Assembly: GCA_023431345.1 (NCBI GenBank)
Contig: JAEYWK010000092.1
Span: 62,001-126,000 of the forward strand
From: Pseudomonadota bacterium
GTDB lineage: Bacteria > Myxococcota_A > Polyangia > Polyangiales > Polyangiaceae
Direction: 5' to 3'
DNA length: 64,000 bases
The translations under genes and the position numbers were made by a program. Shown here piece after piece: positions 44,773-53,295 of this stretch (position 1 is the stretch's first letter; each line of letters opens with the position of its first letter). The notes under the pieces are model-generated. The model was not told where the DNA came from. It saw nothing but the letters and a program-made list of their open reading frames with translations, and searched no databases.

Positions 44773-46650
44773 ATGCAGCAAACAGTACTTGGGCTCGCTG
44801 GCACATTCGCGCTGGTCGCAATCGCGGTAGGATCGGGCTGCAGCACGGACCCTGGCGTAGATCCCGTGACTGGTGGCACCTCACCGGTCGCCGGCACCGC
44901 GAGCCAGGCCGGCGCAGGCTCCGGGCAAGGCGGCTCTGGCCAAGCTGGCTCCGGGACGGGAGGAGTGGCTCCGGGTCCCAGCTGTGAAGGCGCGACCCCG
45001 TGCGGGGGTGACGTCGTCGGTCTCTGGAACGTCACCTCTTCCTGCGTGAAGGTCTCCGGCATGCTCGACACTGCCGGATTGAGCCTGGGCTGTCCGATGG
45101 TGCCGGTGAACGGCTCCCTGCAAGCGACGGGAACGTTCCTCGCGAATCCGGACGGGACCTTCAAGGACAACACCACGACCACCGGCACGGTGACGATGAG
45201 GCTCGACGCCCCGTGCCTGTCCGTCTCGTCGGTGGCGACCGGTTGCGACAAAATCGGTAACATCTTCGAGGCCGCAGGCTGGAAGACGGCCGTGTGCACG
45301 GGCGCCGATGGCGGCTGCGACTGCACGCTGACCGCGGATCAGAAGGGCGGGCTCGGCGCCATCGTTCCGTATACGGAGCAGGAGAGCACGTATACGACGA
45401 GCGGCAGTACGCTCAAGGCCGAGAACGTCACCTACGGCTACTGCGCGTCGAGCACGGGTCTCACGCTCAGCCCGCAGGCGTCCGCGCTCTCGGGCGCGAT
45501 CGCTCTTTCGCGCGATCCTTCCGGGCCTTCCGGCGGTGGTAGCAGCGCCGGTGGCGCGGGCGGCGGCGGCGCCGGTGGCCAAGGCGGCGCCGGTGGCCAA
45601 GGCGGCGCGATGGGCGGCCAAGGCGGCCAGGGTGGCGTCGCGGGAGCAGCCGGCAGCGCTGGCGCTGGTGGCAGCGGACCGGTGGGCATGGGGCCGTGCG
45701 ACATCTACAAGGCCGCGAACAACACGTGCGTGGCCGCTCACAGCACGATTCGCGCGCTGTTCGGCGCGTACTCCGGGCCGCTCTACCAGGTGAAGCGCGC
45801 CTCGGACGGGATGACCAAGGACATCCCGGTGAAGAGCGTCGGCGGCTTCGCTGACTCGGCTCAGCAAGAGACGTTCTGCGCGGGAACGACCTGCACCATC
45901 TGGCGCGTCTACGATCAATCGGGTCACGGCAACTTCCTCGAGGCCGAGACGCCCGACAGCTCGGTGAAAGGTGCCCCGGGTCAGACTGCCGCCAACGCAG
46001 CGGCTGAGTCGCTCACGGTCGGCGGCCACAAGGTCTATTCGCTCTACACTCGCCCGAATCAAGCCTACTGGCGCGATGGATCCAAGACGGGGATGCCGCT
46101 CGGCGCAGAGCCGCAGGGTATCTACATCGTCACGAGCGGCACGCACTTCAACGGCGGGTGCTGCTGGAATTACGGCAACGCGCAGCTCAGCCGCATCTAC
46201 GAGGGTGGCCCCACGATGGACGCCGTGTACTTCGGCAACAACAAGCTCTGGGGCACCGGCGCCGGTAACGGTCCGTGGATCATGGCCGACATGGAAGACG
46301 GCATGCTTTCGGGCCCCAATAGCGAGCACAACCCCAACCTGCCGAGCATGCCTTACAAGTACGTCACGGCCATCGAGAAGAACAACGGCCAAACGGAGTA
46401 CGCGCTTCGGGGTGCCGACGCGACGAAGGAAACGCTCAGCACGTTCTACCAAGGCGCGCTCCCGTCAGGTAAGCGCCCCATGAAGAAGCAAGGCGCGATC
46501 GTGCTCGGCAGCGGTGGTGACTGCTGCCTCAAGAACAACAACCTGAGCGAAGGCACCTTCTACGAGGGCGCGATCGTCACCGGCTACCCCGCGAACGCGA
46601 CAGAAGACGCGATTCAGTTGAACATCCAGAAGGCCGGCTACGGAAAGTAG
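44773..46650 (+). CDS. Lipoprotein alpha-L-arabinofuranosidase, GH54 catalytic domain
   Basis: A 625-aa lipoprotein (Cys23, AVGSGC) with a Cys-rich N-terminal domain (~70-245), a long Gly/Ala/Gln linker (~250-305), and a GH54 arabinofuranosidase-B catalytic domain to the end. GH54 landmarks are GPCDIYKAANNTCVAAHST (308-326), the adjacent cysteine pair CC463-464, WIMADMEDG with the Glu508 equivalent of the nucleophile, and SGGD with Asp583 as acid. The 75-residue distance between them agrees with the fungal enzyme. The usual C-terminal arabinose-binding domain (CBM42) is absent. It would release arabinofuranose from a polysaccharide at the cell surface. It converges with the glycan cluster. 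Confidence 0.88.
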   Translation: MQQTVLGLAGTFALVAIAVGSGCSTDPGVDPVTGGTSPVAGTASQAGAGSGQGGSGQAGSGTGGVAPGPSCEGATPCGGDVVGLWNVTSSCVKVSGMLDTAGLSLGCPMVPVNGSLQATGTFLANPDGTFKDNTTTTGTVTMRLDAPCLSVSSVATGCDKIGNIFEAAGWKTAVCTGADGGCDCTLTADQKGGLGAIVPYTEQESTYTTSGSTLKAENVTYGYCASSTGLTLSPQASALSGAIALSRDPSGPSGGGSSAGGAGGGGAGGQGGAGGQGGAMGGQGGQGGVAGAAGSAGAGGSGPVGMGPCDIYKAANNTCVAAHSTIRALFGAYSGPLYQVKRASDGMTKDIPVKSVGGFADSAQQETFCAGTTCTIWRVYDQSGHGNFLEAETPDSSVKGAPGQTAANAAAESLTVGGHKVYSLYTRPNQAYWRDGSKTGMPLGAEPQGIYIVTSGTHFNGGCCWNYGNAQLSRIYEGGPTMDAVYFGNNKLWGTGAGNGPWIMADMEDGMLSGPNSEHNPNLPSMPYKYVTAIEKNNGQTEYALRGADATKETLSTFYQGALPSGKRPMKKQGAIVLGSGGDCCLKNNNLSEGTFYEGAIVTGYPANATEDAIQLNIQKAGYGK

Positions 46651-46659
46651 CGGCTCCGC

Positions 46660-47475
46660 TCAAGGCCCCACGCCTGCTCGATCCGCTTCGAGCAGGCGCA
46701 GGTGGCGGTCGAGGTGGGGCAAGCGTGGGTCGAGGCGCTGGGCAGCTTGGTAGCTCGCTCGCGCCTCGTCGGCGCGGCCGAGCAGGTGGAGCGCGGCGCC
46801 CAGGCTCGCGTGCGCTTCGGCGAAGCGGGGGAAGTGCTGCACCGCGCGCGCGTAGGCGGCGCGTGCCTCCTCGAGACGGCGCTCGCGTCGACGTTGGTTA
46901 CCAACGTTGAACTCGATGACGCCCACGCATTCGTCGGCGGTGAGTGGCCGGCCGTACTCGCCTCCCCCGCCGCTGGGAACGGGAAAGCGGCCGTCGTACC
47001 AGGCGTCGGACATGGCCTCGCCGCGCCGCAGCAGCTCGACGTTCGTGTGCGCGCCCGCGTGCTCCAGCCGTACGTAAAAGTGGCCGGGTCGCAGCACGCC
47101 GCGCGCCGCGCGCCCCAACGCCTCCGTCAGGGCCAGGTACAGCGATCCGAGGCCGACGCAGCTGCCGCGACGGTCGCGCAGCACGCTCGGCAGCAGCACG
47201 AAGCGCAGATCGGTATCGACGACTTCGCGCTGGAAGCCGCGATCGTCGAAGATCAGCTCGCGCAGCGCGCGGTCGAGCGACGCGCCCCGCTCCAGGCGCT
47301 CACGAGCCAGCGCGGTGAGACGCTCGAGCTCGCGCCAGTAGAAGCGCTCGCCATCGGCGTCGACCCGCACGGCGCTCCGCGCCGCCGCTAGCGCGGAAGC
47401 GGCGAAGCTCTGCCTCGGGGCTGCGCGCGCACAAGCCGCGCTCGCGACCGCCAGCAGCAGCGCGCGCCGCCTCAT
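46660..47475 (-). CDS. SirB1/transglutaminase-like protein with C-terminal TPR
   Basis: A 271-aa protein starting with a hydrophobic, signal-like N-terminus (ALLLAVASAACARA; possibly a lipobox SAAC). Residues ~60-165 match the SirB1 N-terminal, transglutaminase-like fold: RRGSCVGLGSLYLALTEALG, followed by VLRPGHFYVRLEH. The Cys and His may be catalytic. Residues ~185-265 are TPR helices (EARAAYARAVQHFPRFAEAH, ADEARASYQAAQRLDP). It is the last gene of the glycan run, overlapping its upstream neighbour by 4 nt (ATGA). Its role there is unknown. Confidence 0.75.
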   Translation of the reverse strand: MRRRALLLAVASAACARAAPRQSFAASALAAARSAVRVDADGERFYWRELERLTALARERLERGASLDRALRELIFDDRGFQREVVDTDLRFVLLPSVLRDRRGSCVGLGSLYLALTEALGRAARGVLRPGHFYVRLEHAGAHTNVELLRRGEAMSDAWYDGRFPVPSGGGGEYGRPLTADECVGVIEFNVGNQRRRERRLEEARAAYARAVQHFPRFAEAHASLGAALHLLGRADEARASYQAAQRLDPRLPHLDRHLRLLEADRAGVGP

Positions 47476-49508
47476 GGCTTCTTCAGCGGCTCCCAGTCTT
47501 CCCAGTAGTTGTAAAGATCGCGCGCCGTCATCAACCAGATGACCAGCTTCTTCGTGCCGAGCGCGTCGTGGCCGCGTCGCAGCAGCTTTTGTCGCACGTT
47601 CGGGCCTCCGCCGTAGCTCATCACCAGGTCGAGCGGGTAGGAGATGCCGCGGGCTACGTGGGCCGAAACGCCCGCGTGCTCAGCGTCGGTGAGCTGGTAG
47701 ACCCCGCCAAAGCTGTCGCTGAGCAGCACGATCGGGCTATCTGCCTCGTCGTCGTACGGCTGCTGACCGGGCCCCAACACCTGGTGCGCGATCAAGGTCT
47801 CGGGCGTGTACTTCTTCTGCTCGGACTCCAGCAAGCGCGACTGCAGGTCGCCGAAGCGCGTGAACTTCGTCTCACGCTCGCTGAAGCTCCGACCGTGACG
47901 CGCCAGCGCCGGGTACCACGGGTACTTCTTGACGCGAGCGCTGAGCTGCTGCGCCGCGAGACGTAGGCCGCGATCGGTCCAGTGCGTGTCCTGCCGCTGA
48001 AACAGCAGCGGCTCTGCGCCTGCCGCCTTCGCCTGCTTGGCTTCCAGGAACGACGGCAGCAGGTCGACGACCTCCACGCCCGCCTTCGAGAGGCTGAGCA
48101 AGAACTTGCGGAAGTAGGGGTTGACGATTGGCTGCTCGAGCCCGCCCGCGACCAGCTTCTCGGGATACACCTCGACCTTGGTCGGGACGGGAACGAACAG
48201 GAAGTCGACCCCCACGGCCTCGAGCTCGCGCTTGAACTCCACGATGATGGGCAGCGGATTCTTGCCTTTGCGCTGCTGCTCGAGGTCGCCGCCCACGACG
48301 TACTCGAGGCTGTTTCGATAAAAGAGGAAGCCATCCTCGCCCGAGAGCGCCTTGACCTTGCCCGGCATGGCGCGCACGCGCTTCTTGACGCTGGCCTGAA
48401 AGCCCGCGAGCTGCGACGACCACTTGGACCACGAGCCTTTGCCGTGCGTGGCAAGCTCCTTCTCGAGCGCGCGCGTCAAGGTCTTGGTGTCGGGGCTCGG
48501 CTCAGTCTTCGGGAGCTGGAGCGCCGTGGCTGAGCCCTTGCCCGACGCTTGCTCGCGCGGTGCGTCGCTGTCGATGAGGATCACGTTGTACGTCGGCTTG
48601 CCCTGCGGCTTGCCGCGCAGCACGATCGCGGGATTATCGAACTCGCGTCCGCCAAGCTCGCGCTTGATCTCGGCTTCGGTGTGCTCGTCGGGCCACTTGG
48701 CCCCCGCCGGAACCAGGTCGGTGTTGAACGAAGGGTACCAATACGACGACAGCTGATTGGCCCATGCCTTCACGCCCGCGGCGTCGAGCACGGGCGCTAG
48801 GTAGTCGCCGGTGATCGCGTCCAGCAGCGGCGGAGCCACGCTACTTTGGCTCACGCGCCCGTAGATCTCTGGGAAACCATCGCCGTCTTGATCGGGCAGG
48901 CCTGCCAGCGGCGTGAGCCAGGGCTGGATTTCGACCTTGGCCCACAGCTCGCGTGGACCCGCGGCGGGCGCATGCAGGTAGAGCTCGCTCAAGAGCTGGC
49001 CCGGGGTGCCGGGCGGCAGCGCGAGCCCCCACCTCTCCTCGCGCACGGCCGAGCCCACGTCCGCGAGCGCTTCGGCGCCCTCCACTTTCCGCGACTGCAA
49101 GAACTCCGAGAGCGGAGCGAAGGCGAGCGGCTGCAGGCGCTCGCCTTCGGTGAGCGGTGTCTTGCCGAGGTCGCTGGTGAGGGTGGCCTCTTCGAGCTTA
49201 CCGCCAAAAGGCTTGCTCGTGTTGGGCTTCGCCTCCTTGGCCAGCGCGAGCTCCGGCGCCGGGTCGGCGATCATGAAGTTGGCGTGGTACGCGGCATAGT
49301 CCAGCAGCGCCCGAGTCGGACGCGCCACCACCCGCACCCAGACCTGCGACTTGGTGCGCTGGTAGTCGCGGTTGAGCGTGCGGACCTCGGCGTGCTGGGC
49401 CTGGATCGGCCTGGCGGCGTCACCCCACGGGTACTTGGCCGAGCTCGCCTGGCAGGCCAGCGGCAACAGCCCTGCCGCCAGCAACGGTCGAAGCTCAGGC
49501 CGCCGCAT
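47472..49508 (-). CDS. AlgX/AlgJ-like SGNH protein (putative polysaccharide O-acetyltransferase), lipoprotein
   Basis: A 678-aa protein with lipobox LPLAC (Cys19). The C-terminal ~290 residues match the AlgX/AlgJ SGNH fold: GFLFYRNSLEYVVGGD (393-408), VDFLFVPVPTKVEVYPEKL, QDTHWTDRGLRLAA with Asp507-His509, and LLSDSF (595-600) with the catalytic Ser. AlgX and AlgJ transfer acetyl groups to alginate in the periplasm after AlgI moves them across the membrane. The N-terminal ~380 residues are unusual and contain a calcium-type loop (DQDGDGFPEIYG, 206-217). It works presumably with the MBOAT gene 5 kb upstream in the same run. It overlaps the GT2 gene by 14 nt. Confidence 0.82.
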   Translation of the reverse strand: MRRPELRPLLAAGLLPLACQASSAKYPWGDAARPIQAQHAEVRTLNRDYQRTKSQVWVRVVARPTRALLDYAAYHANFMIADPAPELALAKEAKPNTSKPFGGKLEEATLTSDLGKTPLTEGERLQPLAFAPLSEFLQSRKVEGAEALADVGSAVREERWGLALPPGTPGQLLSELYLHAPAAGPRELWAKVEIQPWLTPLAGLPDQDGDGFPEIYGRVSQSSVAPPLLDAITGDYLAPVLDAAGVKAWANQLSSYWYPSFNTDLVPAGAKWPDEHTEAEIKRELGGREFDNPAIVLRGKPQGKPTYNVILIDSDAPREQASGKGSATALQLPKTEPSPDTKTLTRALEKELATHGKGSWSKWSSQLAGFQASVKKRVRAMPGKVKALSGEDGFLFYRNSLEYVVGGDLEQQRKGKNPLPIIVEFKRELEAVGVDFLFVPVPTKVEVYPEKLVAGGLEQPIVNPYFRKFLLSLSKAGVEVVDLLPSFLEAKQAKAAGAEPLLFQRQDTHWTDRGLRLAAQQLSARVKKYPWYPALARHGRSFSERETKFTRFGDLQSRLLESEQKKYTPETLIAHQVLGPGQQPYDDEADSPIVLLSDSFGGVYQLTDAEHAGVSAHVARGISYPLDLVMSYGGGPNVRQKLLRRGHDALGTKKLVIWLMTARDLYNYWEDWEPLKKP

Positions 49509-50208
49509 AACGACCCCGCCGGTAGTTGTACATCACGCGCAGGGCGCGCAGCCCGTAGCTCAGCGGATTCAAATGCGAAACCTCGTCACCGTAGTGCGTG
49601 CGCACCGGCTCCTCACCGACCGCGAGACCGCGCGCGCGCGCCGACGCGATCATTTCCAGATCGAAATCGAAGCTGTTCGAGAGGCGGCGGTAGGGCAAAC
49701 CCAGCGCGGCCGGTCCGTAGAGCAGGTATCCGCTGTGATAGTCGGTCATGGCAAGCTTCAGGGTGTGATTCTCGACGCGGTTGAGCAGCGCGTTGGCCAC
49801 GTATTTGTAGAGCGGCATGCCGCCCGAGAGCGCGGTGCCCGACGCGATGCGCGAGCCCTGGAGCAAGTCGAGCCGGCGCTCCGCGAGCGCACGACACAAG
49901 GCTGGCAGCTCTTCGGGGCTGTATTGCCCGTCGGCGTGCACGCACGCCACGACGCTGGGCGCATGCAGGCGCGCGGCGTCCAGCCCGTCTTTCATGGCCG
50001 CGCCGTAGCCACCGTTGTGCGCGCGTGAAACCAGCTGAACCGGCGCGCGCTCGAAACGCGCGGCGCGCACCTGACTCGCGGTGTCGTCGCGGCTCCCGTC
50101 ATCCACGACGATCAGGCGCGACAGCTCCGGCAGCGGGGCGAGCCGCGCGAGCACGCCCGCGATGTGGCGCCCGGCGTCGTAAGCGGGGATGACTACGACT
50201 AGCTTCAT
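49495..50208 (-). CDS. Family 2 glycosyltransferase
   Basis: A 237-aa GT-A enzyme of the dolichyl-phosphate-mannose-synthase-like subgroup: VVVIPAYDAGRHI at the N-terminus, IVVDDGSRDDT (33-43), NGGYGAAMKDGL and the metal site HADGQYSPEEL (91-101). No membrane anchor of the DPM1 or GtrB type is seen, so it should be cytosolic and would transfer a sugar to a lipid carrier or growing chain. ATG 50208 was chosen because it overlaps the upstream epimerase stop (50205-50208). The open frame continuing to 51057 is antisense-like and unsupported. Confidence 0.9.
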   Translation of the reverse strand: MKLVVVIPAYDAGRHIAGVLARLAPLPELSRLIVVDDGSRDDTASQVRAARFERAPVQLVSRAHNGGYGAAMKDGLDAARLHAPSVVACVHADGQYSPEELPALCRALAERRLDLLQGSRIASGTALSGGMPLYKYVANALLNRVENHTLKLAMTDYHSGYLLYGPAALGLPYRRLSNSFDFDLEMIASARARGLAVGEEPVRTHYGDEVSHLNPLSYGLRALRVMYNYRRGRYAAA

Positions 50209-51287
50209 GCCACGCTCGCCTGCTCGCTCGCCGCGCGGGACGAGGCGCCGGCCACGTCCGCGTAGCGCTCGATGTAGTCCCGCAAGATTGCCGGCAGCAT
50301 CTCGCTCAGACCAATCCGTGGCTCCCAGCCCAGGAGACGCCGAGCTTTCTCGATGTCGGGGATGCGCTGCGCCGTGTCGTCGTAACCTTCGCCGTACAGC
50401 TCGCGAGCCGTGACGTGCTCGAACCGCGCGGGCCGGGCGTAGGGCATTTGGGCCGCGAACTCGCGGGCGAGCCGCGAAGCCAGCTCGGCGATGCTGACCT
50501 CGTTGCGCGGGTTGCCCAGGTTCAGGATCTGACCGCGACACGCGTCGCGGCGCTCGATCATGCGGCACACCGCCGCCGTCATGTCCGAGACATCCATGAA
50601 AGCGCGCCGCTGCCTGCCGCCGTCCACCAGGGCCAGCGGCTCTCCTCGCAGCAGCTGATGAATGAAGCAGGCGAGCACGCGCGGGACGCCCTCGCCGTCG
50701 ATGCCCGGCAGGTAATCCATGCGCGGGCCGATGGTGTTGAAGGGGCGCACGATCGAGAACTCGAGCTGGTGGTGCCGCCCGTGGGCCCAGATCACGCGCT
50801 CCATCAGCTGCTTGGCGCAGGCGTAGGTCCAGCGCTCGCGATGGATGGGCCCGAGCACGCTGCACGAGTCGTCCTCGTTCATCTCGAGCGTCGGCTGCGC
50901 GTCGGCGTCGAGGGCTCGACGGCCGTAGATCTCGGCCGTCGAAAAGTGGATCAAGCGCACTCGCCGCTCGGTGCAGCGCTTCACGAGAGGCAAGAGATGA
51001 GTGAAGCTCGCGTCGATGACCTCGAGCGGCTGCGTCGAGTAGAGCGCGGGGTTGCACAGCGCAGTGAGCGAAATCACGACGCTGGAGCCGCGCGTCACTT
51101 CGTCCACCACCCCGGGGTCTTCGACGCGCGCCCGGAGCCGACGGATGCGCGCATCCTCGGCGCCGAGCTTGTCGAAGGTCACGTCTACGGCGTCGATCTC
51201 ACAGCCGAAGCGCTCGATCAGCGCCGGCACCAGGTGGGAGCCGATGAAGCCCCCCGCCCCCAACACCGCGATTCGACGCCCAGTCAT
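50205..51287 (-). CDS. ArnA-C-terminal-like UDP-glucuronate decarboxylase family SDR
   Basis: A 360-aa extended SDR with the NAD motif GAGGFIGSH (10-18) and Y155-x3-K159. Several stretches match the decarboxylase half of ArnA rather than other epimerases: RPFNTIGPRMD, VDGGRQRRAFMDVSD, GQILNLGNPRNEVSI and GEGYDD. ArnA oxidises and decarboxylates UDP-glucuronate to a UDP-4-keto-pentose. The decarboxylase Glu is kept (E119 in FSTAEIYG), but the preceding Ser of ArnA is Ala118. The product would be an activated pentose for the polymer. No formyltransferase domain or ArnB partner is nearby. It overlaps the GT2 gene. Confidence 0.8.
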   Translation of the reverse strand: MTGRRIAVLGAGGFIGSHLVPALIERFGCEIDAVDVTFDKLGAEDARIRRLRARVEDPGVVDEVTRGSSVVISLTALCNPALYSTQPLEVIDASFTHLLPLVKRCTERRVRLIHFSTAEIYGRRALDADAQPTLEMNEDDSCSVLGPIHRERWTYACAKQLMERVIWAHGRHHQLEFSIVRPFNTIGPRMDYLPGIDGEGVPRVLACFIHQLLRGEPLALVDGGRQRRAFMDVSDMTAAVCRMIERRDACRGQILNLGNPRNEVSIAELASRLAREFAAQMPYARPARFEHVTARELYGEGYDDTAQRIPDIEKARRLLGWEPRIGLSEMLPAILRDYIERYADVAGASSRAASEQASVA

Positions 51288-51290
51288 GGT

Positions 51291-52316
51291 CTAGCTGCCC
51301 CCGCCGATGAAAATGTCGGGCCAGCGGTCGTTGCCGGAGTTGAAGGTCAGGCGCGCCGCTTTTTCGGGCGGGCTGCCGACCTCCCACAAGTAGATCTCGT
51401 AGTCGGCGGTGTCGTGGTCGTGCCCTCGCTGGGTGATGCCCCAAACCAGCCATTTGCCGTCGCTCGAGAGTTCTGGGAAATACTCATGCGAGCGGCGGCC
51501 TGGCAGATCGATGAACACCTGATCGTCCACCGAGCTCTCTTTCGGAGGCTTCCCGTCGTTGATCGGCATCTTGAGCACGCGACTGCCGCCGTTGCCGGTG
51601 GGGTGGACCCAGTAGATCGAGGATTGATCCGGAGTCCAGTTCACCTGACAACCGAGGCCGGTCTGGGTCCAGGTCTTCTTGGCGACGTCCCAGATGCCGG
51701 TTTCGCGCTTGGAGCCGCGCAGGGTGATCGCGATGTACTTGCCGTCGCTGGAGAGCTCTGGCTGCTGAAGCAGCGCGCCGTCTAGGTCCGAGTTGCCCTC
51801 GCTGTCCATGATCTGCTGCTCGTCGCCGCCCAGCTCGCTACGGAAGATCTTGGTGCCGCGCACGTACAAGATCTCATTTTGCGAGATCCAGCTGCCCCAG
51901 CTGGCGTCGCTCACCACCTTCGTCGGTTCGGAGCCGTCGGTGCCCACCGTGTACAAGTCCCACTTGTCGCTGGCGTTCGCGTCGCGCTCGCTGACCCAGC
52001 CCTTCTTGCTGCGGGTAAACAGCACCTTGGCGCCGTCGGGAGAGAAGCGCGGGAACCAATCGACCTCATCCCCTCGGGTGATTTGTTTGACGTCCGAGCC
52101 GTCGGTCTTCATCGTGAAAAGGTCGTGGTTGGCGACGCGCGAGCTGGACCAGACGATCAGGCCGCCGGCTTTGCCGCCTACCTCTTTCATGAGCGCGGCT
52201 TCCTCTGCGGGCGGCGCGTCATCGGCGCCCTTGGGGGGCGCTCCTCCCACGGAAGAGCAGCCGAGCGCAGCCAGAACGGCGAGGGGGAAGAGACGGGACG
52301 CAACACTTACGGTCAT
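51291..52316 (-). CDS. TolB/PD40-type beta-propeller lipoprotein
   Basis: A 341-aa lipoprotein (lipobox LAALGC) built of about six PD40 beta-propeller blades of the TolB kind, for example FPRFSPDGAKVLFTR, QPELSSDGKYIAITL and YFPELSSDGKWLVWG. Such propellers bind proteins, peptides or sugars in the periplasm. It lies between the two SDR genes with 3 and 13 nt gaps, so it belongs to the same transcript. A structural or glycan-checking role is possible, but nothing in the sequence fixes it. Confidence 0.8.
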   Translation of the reverse strand: MTVSVASRLFPLAVLAALGCSSVGGAPPKGADDAPPAEEAALMKEVGGKAGGLIVWSSSRVANHDLFTMKTDGSDVKQITRGDEVDWFPRFSPDGAKVLFTRSKKGWVSERDANASDKWDLYTVGTDGSEPTKVVSDASWGSWISQNEILYVRGTKIFRSELGGDEQQIMDSEGNSDLDGALLQQPELSSDGKYIAITLRGSKRETGIWDVAKKTWTQTGLGCQVNWTPDQSSIYWVHPTGNGGSRVLKMPINDGKPPKESSVDDQVFIDLPGRRSHEYFPELSSDGKWLVWGITQRGHDHDTADYEIYLWEVGSPPEKAARLTFNSGNDRWPDIFIGGGS

Positions 52317-52329
52317 TTCGTTTTCCTTT

Positions 52330-53295
52330 CTAGGCGGGGCCAGGCCCGAGCAGCGGCTGGCCTCGAGACGCGCAGCTCTGCTCGTCGGCGAGCGGGAAGC
52401 AGCGCTGAAAACCTTCGCGGACGCCGAGGGGCCGGTACCCGAGGTCGCGCATGGCTTCGCTCGGATCCAAATCGGCGTCGTTGATGACGCCCGCGATCGC
52501 GCTCCCGGTCAGCGCCGGCCGCGGGACGGTGTGGCTCATCACGAACGCGAGCGCGCGACAGAGCGGCACCGGCAGCGGCACGATGGGGCGCGGTCGATCG
52601 AGGTGCAGCAGCAGCAGCGACGCGAGCTCACGCATGCTGATGGGCTCCGCGCCGCTGAAATTGTAGACTTTCCCCCAGGCCGCGCGGCTGCCCGCCAGCC
52701 GCGCGAGACCATCGACGACGTCCTCGGCCCAGACCGGCCGCTTGAGCGCTCCTCCGGCACCGATGAACGGCACGATCGGGAAGCGCCGCAAGTAGTCGAG
52801 GAACATCATCAGCTCCTGCCCGCCACCGGCCTCGTAGACGAGGGTCGGGCGGACGATGGTGTACGCGAGCTCGTGAGCCGCCGCCCGCACGATGCCCTCG
52901 GCCGCGAGCTTGGACTCGGCGTATGGCGTGCGGCGCGGGTAGGTCACGGACGCGGACGACACGTAGATGAAGTGACGCGCCCGCCCGCGCAGAGCGGCCT
53001 CGACGACGTTCGCGGTGCCTCGACGGTTGACCCGCTCGAAGACGCTCGGGTCGTGCGAGACGATGACGGCCGCGAGGTGATAGACGGTGTCGACGCCATC
53101 GCACAGCCCGCTGAGGGTGGAGCGGTCGCTCACGTCCCCCTCGCGCAGCTCGCAGCCCAGCGGCTCGAGACGCGCTCGGAGCGGATCGCCGGGCAGCACC
53201 AGGGCGCGCACCTGGTGGCCCTCGCGCCGAAGCCGCGCGACCAGGCGCGCTCCCATCACGCCCGCCGCGCCCGTCACGAGGACGTGCGACGTCAC
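52330..53295 (-). CDS. NAD(P)-dependent epimerase/dehydratase or 3-beta-HSD-like extended SDR
   Basis: A 321-aa extended SDR: VLVTGAAGVMGARLV at the N-terminus (a variant of GxxGxxG), DVSDRSTLSGLCDGVDTVYH, and a YxxxK site in YAESKLAAEG after FIYVSSASVTYPRRT. The ALKRPVWAEDVVDGL segment is typical of the 3-beta-hydroxysteroid-dehydrogenase/UDP-glucose-epimerase side of the family. The substrate is probably a nucleotide sugar, judged by its glycan neighbours. Its start overlaps the stop of the AlgJ-like gene (53292-53295). Confidence 0.82.
   Translation of the reverse strand: MTSHVLVTGAAGVMGARLVARLRREGHQVRALVLPGDPLRARLEPLGCELREGDVSDRSTLSGLCDGVDTVYHLAAVIVSHDPSVFERVNRRGTANVVEAALRGRARHFIYVSSASVTYPRRTPYAESKLAAEGIVRAAAHELAYTIVRPTLVYEAGGGQELMMFLDYLRRFPIVPFIGAGGALKRPVWAEDVVDGLARLAGSRAAWGKVYNFSGAEPISMRELASLLLLHLDRPRPIVPLPVPLCRALAFVMSHTVPRPALTGSAIAGVINDADLDPSEAMRDLGYRPLGVREGFQRCFPLADEQSCASRGQPLLGPGPA

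Noticed and set aside
45535..45670. Short GGCGGC/GGCCAA repeats suggesting a repeat array or CRISPR-like structure
   Set aside because: They are in-frame codons of a Gly/Ala/Gln linker in the GH54 lipoprotein, without spacers or palindromic units.
46132..46190. Loss of the GH54 nucleophile (Gln at the GNAQ position after the vicinal Cys pair)
   Set aside because: Counting against the fungal enzyme places the nucleophile Glu 37 residues later, in WIMADMEDG, where Glu is present. The Gln is at a different site.
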